From contig CAYHEQ010000007.1 of assembly GCA_964355795.1 (NCBI GenBank), forward strand, positions 1 through 29,057: a DNA stretch of 29,057 nt, in the 5' to 3' direction. The notes below the pieces were generated by a model. It made no database searches. It had not been told where the DNA came from and saw only the letters and a program-made list of their open reading frames with translations. Source of the DNA: CAYHEQ01 sp964355795 (GTDB lineage Bacteria; Patescibacteriota; JACPGU01). Positions within the stretch are counted from its first letter, which is position 1. Each line of letters opens with the position of its first letter. Shown here piece after piece: positions 7,140-14,450 of this stretch. The position numbers and the translations under genes are program-made.

Positions 7140-8663
7140 ATGAATCCTGTTAATCCACAAGGCGCTACTCCAGAACAAAAGGCGCCCAGTGCTCAACCGC
7201 CAACACCAATATCAGCGGACAATTTCAAGCCAACCTCGACAGATTTAGGCGAGTTGGAGTCTTTTGTCGCGCCAAAAACGTCAGAACCGTCGCTACCGTC
7301 AGCCACTCCTGTACCCAAATCTTTCATCGTTTTTCCCGACGACATCAAGTCGCCCAGAAAACCTCTTCTTTTTCTGCAAAAAAACGGTAAAAAAATTGCC
7401 CTCATCAGCGGGTCTGCCATCGGCCTTGTTGTCCTCGTCATCGCGGGGATTTTTGCTTTCAACAAATTCGCCACCACCCCAATAATCATTGGCGCCAACA
7501 TTCAAGCCATAGATATTGTCGTTGACGGCAATAGCGTCGCCAAGGCCGTTAATACTCCCTATACACTAAAGCTGAAAGCAGGCAAACATCTCCTCGCCGT
7601 CAGCAACGAAGACTACCTAGAAGGCCTTCAAGAAATCACCGTGGATCCGCTCAAGAAAAATGCTCAATTTGACTTCACGCTCAAAGAAAAAGCCGAGATT
7701 AAAAAAGTCTTGGAAAAAGAAGTTTTCTTTCCCGCTTATAATAAAGAGACAAAGGTTCTTTATTATTTTTTCAAAAATGATGCCGGCTATATCTTAAGTC
7801 AATACAATACGGCCACCGCCACCGAAGTCTCCCTCATCAACAAACCCATTGCCGAGATTCGTCGCGTCGCCTGGTCGCCCACTTACAAACAAGTTATCGC
7901 GACAGTAGTTAATTCCGCCCAGCCTCAAGGGGGATTATTGCAAAAACTTTCTGGCTTTGACGACAACCAAGAGGTGGCTTGGGTGATTACCTTGGACAGA
8001 AGGGACTTGGTCAATGTGAAGACCACCAGTCTTCACCCCTCTATTCGCAACGCTACTTTCAATCCCGATGGCGATCGGATAGTCTATTATTTCAAAGGCG
8101 AAAATCGCTCGCTGACCACCTCCGACCCGAGCGGAGCCTATTACGAACCTTTGGCTACCTTCAGGCCCACCACTCCTGATAGCGACCTTAGTTGGTCTCC
8201 CGATGGAGTGAGCGTGGCTGTCTTTCCTGATGACACGGTGTCCCCTGACGCCAAAAGAAATGTGAAATTTTACAGCTTTGCCCAAAGAGCCACGACCGAC
8301 GCCACCACCGACGATCAGTCCACCGGCGCCGTCTGGTCGCCCGATAGCCAATATTTCGTCTATCAATCGGGGTCTCAATTACTGGCCTATGACACGACTA
8401 AAGAAAAAGACAACGCTCTTGATTTGCAAATCTCCGGCGACTTCCGCCATGTCGTCTGGACTGGCAATACCAGCTTAATTGTTTATAACCAAGAAGGCCT
8501 GTGGGAATTAAAAATATCAGCCTCTAATGTTGATAAAAAACTTCTAGCGTACAAGAAGAGGACTCTGCCCGCCAATATCTCTACTCTCGTCTTTGACCCC
8601 GTCAACACTCTACTTTATCTTTTTTCCGACACGGGGATATTTGAATTTGTCCCTGCATCTTGA
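7140..8663 (+). CDS. Membrane-anchored PEGA-domain protein with TolB/WD40-like propeller
   Basis: A 507-residue protein with a strong Shine-Dalgarno (AAGGAGG) before its ATG. Residues 1-80 are Pro/Ser/Thr-rich and probably disordered in the cytoplasm. One membrane helix covers about 83-109 (IALISGSAIGLVVLVIAGIF). Residues about 115-185 match a PEGA domain (IDIVVDGNSVAKAVNTPYTL, then KLKAGKHLLAVS). The rest shows beta-propeller repeats of the TolB/WD40-like type: VAWSPTYKQ near 241, FNPDGDRIVYYF near 308, LSWSPDGVSVAVF near 350, VWSPDSQYFVYQ near 397. The topology is probably N-in, C-out, so the propeller is displayed outside the membrane. It is first in a three-gene operon with the wall hydrolase 23 bases downstream. 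It probably binds a protein or glycan partner, since no enzymatic motif was seen. Confidence 0.85.
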   Translation: MNPVNPQGATPEQKAPSAQPPTPISADNFKPTSTDLGELESFVAPKTSEPSLPSATPVPKSFIVFPDDIKSPRKPLLFLQKNGKKIALISGSAIGLVVLVIAGIFAFNKFATTPIIIGANIQAIDIVVDGNSVAKAVNTPYTLKLKAGKHLLAVSNEDYLEGLQEITVDPLKKNAQFDFTLKEKAEIKKVLEKEVFFPAYNKETKVLYYFFKNDAGYILSQYNTATATEVSLINKPIAEIRRVAWSPTYKQVIATVVNSAQPQGGLLQKLSGFDDNQEVAWVITLDRRDLVNVKTTSLHPSIRNATFNPDGDRIVYYFKGENRSLTTSDPSGAYYEPLATFRPTTPDSDLSWSPDGVSVAVFPDDTVSPDAKRNVKFYSFAQRATTDATTDDQSTGAVWSPDSQYFVYQSGSQLLAYDTTKEKDNALDLQISGDFRHVVWTGNTSLIVYNQEGLWELKISASNVDKKLLAYKKRTLPANISTLVFDPVNTLLYLFSDTGIFEFVPAS

Positions 8664-8685
8664 ATCTTGAATCTTAAATCTTAAA
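8658..8685 (+). repeat. Four-copy heptamer tandem repeat at a gene junction
   Basis: Two copies of TCTTGAA followed by two of TCTTAAA. The array includes the TGA stop of the PEGA protein (8661-8663) and ends one base before the ATG of the hydrolase gene (8687). It replaces any Shine-Dalgarno there and parallels the array at 1458-1485. Confidence 0.93.
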
Positions 8686-8686
8686 A

Positions 8687-10684
8687 ATGTTGTTCCGCAA
8701 AGTATTTGAGGCTAAAGAAAAATATGTCCAAAACAAAGAAGGTGGCTCGGTCGTCATCATTCTTCTTTTGGTTCTTTTGGTAATGATTATTATTGGCGTA
8801 GTGCTCATTTTTTCTTCCATGGCCATTTTCTTGACTTCTATTGACCGTTGTAGCAAATGGGAATTGGCCAAGTGGTTTTTTGCTACCGACCGTAGCGAAG
8901 CCCCAGCCTGCGCGACAGAAGGAGGCTCTGGTTTCGCGGGAGGAGGGAGCGGGGGTGGCGTCCGAACTTTCTGCAATGCCGATGGGCTAAGTAATTTAAG
9001 TGGCGCGCTAGTGGCCGCCAAACCTTTTATTGAAGCCGGTTACATTAAAGAAGCGGCCGATAAATATTTAGGTGGCAAAGAGGCTCGCTTGATAGCTTTG
9101 ATAGCAACCGAATCGGCTGGATTTGACCCTAGTTCTTATAACGCTAGCGGGGCGGCGGGATTGGGACAATTCGTATATTCCACAGCCAACGATTCTAGTG
9201 GACCCAACTATAGAGCCGACTTTACAAAAGATGGCGGAAAGCTGTATGACTTAAAAAATCTCTCTGACGCAGAACGCGCAACCCGCATACCAAAAACTGG
9301 AGAAGTTTTTGACAACAACAAACATGATGCTCGTTTTGAGCCCAGAAGAATGATTATGGCCATAGCCCACAAATTGAGCGTTGACCTCAAGGATTCCAGA
9401 ACCAAAAATGCCATTAAGGATAATGCGAATGACGAAAATGAACTTTTTCGCTTGGCATATATTGAAGCCTACCATGAGTATAACAACAAGAAACAAAAGG
9501 ACGAGGCTATCGCCGGCGCTAACCGTATGATGGATTTTTATAGCAAACTAATAACTAGCGGGGCTTGCCAAAAAACCGGCGGAGCATATGCTATGTCCGA
9601 CGAGTGCAGCGAACAGATAATAGCCGAGGCGCGTCGTTTCGTCGGAGCAAAATATGACTGGGGCAAGTGGGGACCAGAGAAACAAGACGGATTTGACTGC
9701 TCGGGATTAGTCAGCCGAGTACTCATTAACCTCAATGATGTCAGTAGAACGAATAGATTTGATACTAACGCCTTAATAATAGCCACCGAAAATGGTTACC
9801 ACGACGAAGTGAAAAAAGAATTTGTAGAAGTGGACAACCCAACGAGAGGTGACATTGTGGTCATCAGGACCAATGTGGACGGCACTGATCTTGAGGTAGG
9901 AGGAAAAGCCGTTATCGGTCACGCCGCCTTTGTCGTCAGCGTCAATACCGACGATTCGCTGGATGTCATAGAGGCTACCAAATACCAAGACAAGGGGGTA
10001 GTGGAGAGCCATTGGACTGCCGAATACATCAACAAAAGAGGTCCTGTTTCCTTCATTCGCCCCATAAAATGCGCAACAGAAATAAAACCGAAAGAACCAA
10101 CGACCGTCAATGGTGTTGCCGAAAAACCACCTATGACCGAAAGAATGATTAGCTTCTCCGACAAAAGGAAACAACAGATGACCGATTACTCCAAAAATCA
10201 TTATGGAGACAACTCGTGGGAGATGACCGACCCCAAAACGGTAGTTTGGCACTATACTGCCGGCGGATCCTTCGTTGGAGCATGGAACACTTTTGACGAC
10301 GAAACCAGAAAAGTAAAGGGTGAATACCCCAACACCACAGCTCACTACATCATAGACAGGGACGGAATAATATACCAAATCATTCCAGAAAACTACCGAG
10401 GCAGACACACTATTGGTCTCAACCACACCTCTTTCGGTATTGAGCTGGTAGGAGAGAATAGCGGGGTCATAGAAAAAAGAATAAACGATAATACTCTGCA
10501 AATTCAGTCAGCCATAAAGCTAACCAAATATCTGCAAAGCAAGTATAGTATTGCAACGGAAAATGTTATCGGCCACGCCGAAGCCAACGGCTCTTCGCTA
10601 TTTAGAGATATCTCCGGAAAGAAAAATGACCACACCGACATGGCGCCTTCTCTGATGAACAAAATCAGAAATCAATTAAAATAA
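8687..10684 (+). CDS. Three-enzyme peptidoglycan hydrolase: lytic transglycosylase + NlpC/P60 + amidase
   Basis: A 665-residue anchored protein with a membrane helix at about 22-48. Three catalytic modules follow. (1) SLT-type lytic transglycosylase, about 115-290: IALIATESAGFDPSSYNASG, with catalytic Glu at 142, and ASGAAGLGQF. (2) NlpC/P60 endopeptidase, about 305-465: DGFDCSGLVSRV with catalytic Cys338, and GHAAFVVS with His412. (3) Amidase_2/PGRP-type N-acetylmuramoyl-L-alanine amidase, about 495-665: VVWHYTAGGS (His522), TTAHYIIDRDGIIYQI, FGIELVG (Glu586), VIGHAEAN (His630) and HTDMAP (Asp651). These correspond to the AmpD-type His/His/Asp zinc site. Together they could cut glycan strand, stem peptide and the amide linkage. 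The helix places the enzymes outside the membrane. A VirB1-like role, opening the wall for the secretion or pilus machine, is inference. It has no Shine-Dalgarno and may be translationally coupled to the upstream gene. Confidence 0.92.
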   Translation: MLFRKVFEAKEKYVQNKEGGSVVIILLLVLLVMIIIGVVLIFSSMAIFLTSIDRCSKWELAKWFFATDRSEAPACATEGGSGFAGGGSGGGVRTFCNADGLSNLSGALVAAKPFIEAGYIKEAADKYLGGKEARLIALIATESAGFDPSSYNASGAAGLGQFVYSTANDSSGPNYRADFTKDGGKLYDLKNLSDAERATRIPKTGEVFDNNKHDARFEPRRMIMAIAHKLSVDLKDSRTKNAIKDNANDENELFRLAYIEAYHEYNNKKQKDEAIAGANRMMDFYSKLITSGACQKTGGAYAMSDECSEQIIAEARRFVGAKYDWGKWGPEKQDGFDCSGLVSRVLINLNDVSRTNRFDTNALIIATENGYHDEVKKEFVEVDNPTRGDIVVIRTNVDGTDLEVGGKAVIGHAAFVVSVNTDDSLDVIEATKYQDKGVVESHWTAEYINKRGPVSFIRPIKCATEIKPKEPTTVNGVAEKPPMTERMISFSDKRKQQMTDYSKNHYGDNSWEMTDPKTVVWHYTAGGSFVGAWNTFDDETRKVKGEYPNTTAHYIIDRDGIIYQIIPENYRGRHTIGLNHTSFGIELVGENSGVIEKRINDNTLQIQSAIKLTKYLQSKYSIATENVIGHAEANGSSLFRDISGKKNDHTDMAPSLMNKIRNQLK

Positions 10685-10702
10685 ATCAGTAACCACATTA
10701 CT

Positions 10703-11845
10703 ATGAACAGAAAAAAAATCATAATAGTTTTTGTTTTGGTATCAATTGTTATCGGCGTAGCCACCTTTTTCTTCATAAAAAATAGGGGCAAAGAAAGCTC
10801 TGGTTCCAAAACCACCCCCCTGATTCAAACAGAAGAATACATTACCAAAGATGGGGTAAAAAAACTAACCGCCGAAAAAATATCCGACCAAATAGTTTTT
10901 TACCCCAAACTAATCGGTGGCAAAATTTTTTTCTTCTCTTCCCAAGGCATGGCTTTTTACTCTTTTGATCCAGAGAAAAAAGAAGCCCAACAAATCTCGC
11001 CTCCTATCGGCACCACCCCAAACAAAACATGGTGGTCGCCAGACGGTACAAAGGTGATTTTTGCTCTCAAATATGATTCTTTTTTGTTTCGACAAAGGAG
11101 TAGCCCCCTGCTTCGCTCCGGACTCAAAGATGGCGACCAAACTGTTTGGCTTTTTGACACTAATAAAAAAGCTTTTGCCATGCTTAACAAAAACATCGAG
11201 AGCCTATCGTGGTCTATTGATAGCAAAAAAATAATCTACCATTTCTTTAATATGGAAAGTGGGGAGGATAATGTCTCTACGGCCAACCCGGACGGTAGTT
11301 CTTGGAAAAAGCTCATAGACCTCATTACTTACGGTGGCGCCGAAACTGGATTTTTGCCGGAAGAAAAGTTTTTCTACTTTGAAGAACCCACCGAGCTGGC
11401 CGGAACAAAATTAAGTATGGGAAATCTTGTAGAAACAAAAGCGGGAGAGTTTTTGGTAGATAAAAACATCGCGACTGATGTCCTCGATCTGCCCGAAAAA
11501 AATATGCTTTTGTACCAAGCTTTTGACGAAAAACTCTCTTACGTCACCACCATTTTGTTAGACAAAAATTCCCGCGAAGAAACTAATTTGGAAACTATCG
11601 CTAGTCTCGACCGAATAGCCATCGACGGCAGTGGCTTTTTGGCAATATCGGTTGAAGATGAGGAGGAAGATGCTTCCACTAAAAAAATTACCATCACTAA
11701 TCTGCAATCAAAAGAAAAAACTATCCTTACCTATCCGCAAGAAAGCGCTAACAAAAATCTGTCCTTCCAAAACCTCATGCTCGCCGACGATGGCAAGACG
11801 CTATATTTTTCCAGCGGCAGTTATCTCTACAAGATCGCGCTGTGA
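10703..11845 (+). CDS. Membrane-anchored TolB-like beta-propeller protein
   Basis: A 380-residue protein with one N-terminal membrane helix (residues 4-26, IIIVFVLVSIVIGVATFFFI) and an exported domain with propeller-type strands: WWSPDGTKVIFAL near 110, LSWSIDSKKIIYHFF near 168, and YFSSGSYLYKIAL at the very end. It resembles the propeller of the 7140 product but lacks the PEGA domain. It is the last gene of the operon, 18 bases after the hydrolase, with no Shine-Dalgarno, and is followed by a strong terminator. Two propellers flanking a wall hydrolase suggest a scaffold or control role for that enzyme; this is inferred from the context. No catalytic motif is seen. Confidence 0.8.
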   Translation: MNRKKIIIVFVLVSIVIGVATFFFIKNRGKESSGSKTTPLIQTEEYITKDGVKKLTAEKISDQIVFYPKLIGGKIFFFSSQGMAFYSFDPEKKEAQQISPPIGTTPNKTWWSPDGTKVIFALKYDSFLFRQRSSPLLRSGLKDGDQTVWLFDTNKKAFAMLNKNIESLSWSIDSKKIIYHFFNMESGEDNVSTANPDGSSWKKLIDLITYGGAETGFLPEEKFFYFEEPTELAGTKLSMGNLVETKAGEFLVDKNIATDVLDLPEKNMLLYQAFDEKLSYVTTILLDKNSREETNLETIASLDRIAIDGSGFLAISVEDEEEDASTKKITITNLQSKEKTILTYPQESANKNLSFQNLMLADDGKTLYFSSGSYLYKIAL

Positions 11846-11860
11846 CAAAGATAGATAAAG

Positions 11861-11890
11861 AAAAACCGCCTCTCTCGAGGCGGTTTTTTT
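11861..11890. terminator. Strong bidirectional terminator
   Basis: A perfect 12-bp stem (AAAAACCGCCTC with GAGGCGGTTTTT) around a TCTC loop, followed by more T residues on the plus strand and flanked by A/T on both sides. It separates the plus-strand operon ending at 11845 from the convergent gene ending at 11914. Confidence 0.93.
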
Positions 11891-11913
11891 ATTGCGAAAA
11901 AATGCGTGAAAAG

Positions 11914-12840
11914 TTAATCGGCCATGACGGGACCAACAATGGAAACTCTGGCCTTTTTGACATTCTTGCCCTCAAAAGCGATGGCGCCAGAGTAGCCGAA
12001 GTAAGGATCATGGGGGTCATCGCTCCAACGAAAGATAATGCCAGCTTTTCCGTTGCCCAGAAACTGTTTGTTGCCATCGAGAATTCTCTGGCGGTTTTTG
12101 ACGATGAAGCCTCGCAGAGCCTTCCATTCTTTGGTCGGAACCAGAGGCTTCAAAAAAGCATCCACACCAATCAGATCGGCCTTAACCAACTCCTGCCGGA
12201 AAGATTCGGCCAGCAATCCGGGTAAAAAATCCGGATCGTGACCGCCCTTTTTCTCCAAAACTTCTTTTTTGAGAGCAAGAGTCCGAGGATCTTTTCCTTC
12301 GTGAGAGGCCCCTCGCGAACAAGCGTTGTAGTTTATGACATTGCCCTTGACGACAATGTCGCAAACTCCATTCCGTTCGTATCTACCCATGGCGCGAGGA
12401 CTACTCAGCCAATAGAGCGAGTAATCTGACGGATCGAAGATTAATAAATGATCGCCAACATCAAAACCATCCTTTAAGCCATTAATTACTTTTGGCGGCG
12501 CTTGCTGTATCTCTTCTTCCTCATCGGCAGAAGTAATCAGCATTAAAAATTTGCCTCCGGCCACCCATTGAATCTTAGCCACGCTCTGAATCAAGCAATA
12601 TTCTTCTGTGCATCCGTCGTTATCATAAGAAAGAGTTTTGGTTAATTCGATAATTGTCTTTGATCCTCCGCGTTGATGGGAAAAAAAAGCCTGCCAGCTA
12701 ATGTCACCATATTCGCTTTCGACTTTGTCGATTTTCGCCGCCCAGTTTTTGTTGAAGGGCGAAACCAACCAGTCTCCGGCCAGAACTTTCGTGCCGGAAA
12801 AAATAAACAAGACCGCAAAAACCGCCATTGCTTTTTTCAT
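11914..12840 (-). CDS. Secreted protein, paralogue A of a tandem pair
   Basis: A 308-residue protein starting at the ATG at 12840, chosen because GGAGG lies 7 bases upstream; a GTG seven codons further out has no such site. It has a cleavable signal peptide (AMAVFAVLFIFSGTKVLA, cut before GDW). I do not recognise the family. It aligns by eye along its length with the product of 13089-14141: VSPFNKNWAAKI against VSPANKSWVAKV, WQAFFSHQ against WQAFASYD, IQWVAGGKFLMLIT against MEWEMGGKMLEIRT, LLIFDPSDYSLYWLS against LGLFDPKEKVTHWLN. Both have a Cys pair with 13 residues between (GVC...NAC here). The first half looks like a beta domain that reports a signal or measurement, and the second is helical. 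It is transcribed alone from the promoter at 12934-12962. Confidence 0.78.
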   Translation of the reverse strand: MKKAMAVFAVLFIFSGTKVLAGDWLVSPFNKNWAAKIDKVESEYGDISWQAFFSHQRGGSKTIIELTKTLSYDNDGCTEEYCLIQSVAKIQWVAGGKFLMLITSADEEEEIQQAPPKVINGLKDGFDVGDHLLIFDPSDYSLYWLSSPRAMGRYERNGVCDIVVKGNVINYNACSRGASHEGKDPRTLALKKEVLEKKGGHDPDFLPGLLAESFRQELVKADLIGVDAFLKPLVPTKEWKALRGFIVKNRQRILDGNKQFLGNGKAGIIFRWSDDPHDPYFGYSGAIAFEGKNVKKARVSIVGPVMAD

Positions 12841-12933
12841 GGAAACCCTCCGTTTTCCCACAACTCTTCGAGCTGTTAATGTTCAAAAAGTATTCGACCG
12901 TCAGAAAACATCCCTTATGCCGAACCTATGAGA
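12841..12933 (-). promoter_or_regulatory. Conserved leader of paralogue A
   Basis: The transcribed leader contains ACATTAACAGC, then an AAGAGTT segment, then GTTGTGGGAAAACGGAGG before the start codon. The same blocks in the same order precede paralogue B (14142-14286), although the two proteins have diverged strongly. Confidence 0.6.
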
Positions 12934-12962
12934 ATCATAGCACATTCAAGCCAAGAAATCAA
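12934..12962 (-). promoter_or_regulatory. Sigma70-type promoter of paralogue A
   Basis: Minus strand: TTGATT (12962-12957), 17-base spacer, TATGAT (12939-12934). The spacer starts TCTTGGCT and ends TGC, as in the promoter of paralogue B. Confidence 0.85.
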
Positions 12963-12990
12963 GGCCCAAAAAACCCGCCAGACAACAAAA

Positions 12991-13012
12991 CGCCCCGAGT
13001 TTCCTCGGGGCG
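12991..13012 (-). terminator. Terminator of paralogue B
   Basis: A 9-bp stem CGCCCCGAG with CTCGGGGCG and a GAAA loop on the minus strand, followed by TTTTGTTG. It lies between the end of the upstream paralogue and the promoter of the downstream one, so the two genes are separate transcription units. Confidence 0.88.
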
Positions 13013-13088
13013 CAAATCAAAATGTAAAGCAAAATAGCGCGATGTCACTAATCGAAGAGGGCATTAAGATGGTTGTCGCGCAAAAACT

Positions 13089-14141
13089 TCACGGATCAAC
13101 CATCTCTATGGTTAAATCCTTGTCTAGCCGGTAAAACGGGCCTTTTAGATAAAAAGCCAGTCGTCCGGAAGCGCTAGGACAGGAACCGTTTTTTTCGTTG
13201 GGCTTAAAGCACCATTCCGGCCTCGCCGGAAAACTTATGGTCGCACTGACATCAATAGCCTCCCCAACCCCCACCATTCCTCTTTCCACTTCGCCCTCGT
13301 CGTACGCTTCCTCATCGTAATAGACGAAGGGATTGGCAGTAACCCTTTTTCTCCTTTCCAAAAGAAATTTAGAGATTTGTAACCGATCTCTTTTGGGCAA
13401 AAAAGAAAGCAGGCCATTTATCCCGGCCGCACTGTTTTTTTCTGTTTCTTTAATCAAGGCCGGGAGAAGGTAATAAAACAAGGGAGCATAGTCATTGACC
13501 ATACGTTTCTTTATGCTCTCCGTAGTAATATCGAACTTGTCATCAAGCCATCCTTTTTGCGTTTTTTCCGAAAAACATGTGGTATAATACGCCCTTGAAT
13601 TCTCAATCCCACCATCACAAATTCCTGGTTCCATTGGGTGGCCATCGCGAAAAAGTCCTTTGTAAAAACTCTCATTCAACCAATGGGTGACCTTTTCTTT
13701 TGGATCAAAAAGCCCTAACGCTCCATTTTCGCCAACACCAGCTCTGCTGTAATCGGTGGGAGTAGGCGGATCTTCGAATTCAAACGCTTCCTCTGGAGAC
13801 AAAACATCTGTGCGAATTTCGAGCATTTTTCCTCCCATCTCCCATTCCATGTCAATTACGTTGCTCTCTTGGAGTCTGTCCTCGGGCATTCTTTTGTGCA
13901 ACTGAAGGAATAGAACAGGATAGGTGATTTGATAGAAGTTTTTGCCTCCGTCGTAAGAGGCGAAAGCTTGCCAGCCACCGTGGAACTTGTTTCCAGTGAG
14001 AACTACTTTCGCCACCCAGCTCTTGTTGGCTGGCGAGACGATAGGTTTGCCCTCTTTGACTTGAGCCAACGCGGGCGAAGCGACACAGAGGTTAAGCAAA
14101 AAAAGCGGAAACAGCCACAGCCAAAACATTTTCTTTCTCAT
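13089..14141 (-). CDS. Secreted protein, paralogue B of a tandem pair
   Basis: A 350-residue protein from the ATG at 14141, with CGGAGG 9 bases upstream. The signal peptide is MRKKMFWLWLFPLFLLNLCV, cut after SPALA. It is related along its length to the 11914-12840 product: same opening VSPANKSW, same FDP motif, GIC...TTC with 13 residues between the cysteines, and a helical region with INGLLSFLPKRDRL against VDAFLKPLVPTKEW. It has an extra acidic stretch (EEAFEFEDPP) and a longer C-terminus with two more cysteines (EWCFKP, GSCPSA). The family is not recognised. The promoter is at 14287-14315 and the terminator at 12991-13012. The likely location is outside the membrane or released. Confidence 0.78.
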   Translation of the reverse strand: MRKKMFWLWLFPLFLLNLCVASPALAQVKEGKPIVSPANKSWVAKVVLTGNKFHGGWQAFASYDGGKNFYQITYPVLFLQLHKRMPEDRLQESNVIDMEWEMGGKMLEIRTDVLSPEEAFEFEDPPTPTDYSRAGVGENGALGLFDPKEKVTHWLNESFYKGLFRDGHPMEPGICDGGIENSRAYYTTCFSEKTQKGWLDDKFDITTESIKKRMVNDYAPLFYYLLPALIKETEKNSAAGINGLLSFLPKRDRLQISKFLLERRKRVTANPFVYYDEEAYDEGEVERGMVGVGEAIDVSATISFPARPEWCFKPNEKNGSCPSASGRLAFYLKGPFYRLDKDLTIEMVDP

Positions 14142-14286
14142 CGCGGTTTTCCTCCGTTTTTTCCACAACCCCTAGAAACTTTTTGGGCTGTTAATGTCCG
14201 AAAAAAGTATCTGGTTATCAACAGAAGAATCTTGCTACAATAATACTGGCGGCAAGAGTCTTTCCGTCAAAATCAGACCTGCCACA
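14142..14286 (-). promoter_or_regulatory. Conserved leader of paralogue B
   Basis: It carries the same blocks as the leader of paralogue A (ACATTAACAGC, an AAAAGTT segment, GTTGTGG, ACGGAGG), spread over a longer stretch. Confidence 0.6.
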
Positions 14287-14315
14287 ATTTTAGCATGTTA
14301 GAGCCAAGAAAGCAA
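14287..14315 (-). promoter_or_regulatory. Sigma70-type promoter of paralogue B
   Basis: Minus strand: TTGCTT (14315-14310), 17-base spacer, TAAAAT (14292-14287). The spacer matches that of paralogue A at TCTTGGCT and TGC. Confidence 0.83.
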
Positions 14316-14341
14316 GGGCTGTCCACAAAAAACATAACGCC

Positions 14342-14405
14342 AATCTACAAATGTAGGCGAATATGTCGAGGAATCTATTCGCAATATTCGCAACATTTGT
14401 AGATT
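14342..14405. repeat. Long hairpin with GCGAAT arms upstream of the giant gene
   Basis: The left arm AATCTACAAATGT, AG, GCGAATAT (14342-14364) pairs with ATATTCGC, A, ACATTTGTAGATT (14384-14405): 13 + 8 base pairs with one asymmetric bulge and a 19-base loop. No T-run follows, so it is not a classical terminator. Two more ATTCGC motifs lie in or just after it. Confidence 0.88.
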
Positions 14406-14450
14406 CGCATGCAATTCGCATATTAGCGTCGCTATTATAAGGAGGGGTAA

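Noticed and set aside
9773..10501. 242-codon minus-strand frame within the hydrolase gene
   Set aside because: It lies opposite confirmed NlpC/P60 and amidase domains with intact motifs. No initiation signal or recognisable domain.
14407..14436. Promoter for the giant gene (TATTAT near 14431 or CATATT near 14419)
   Set aside because: The first overlaps the ribosome site too closely, and neither has an acceptable -35. No promoter is called with confidence.
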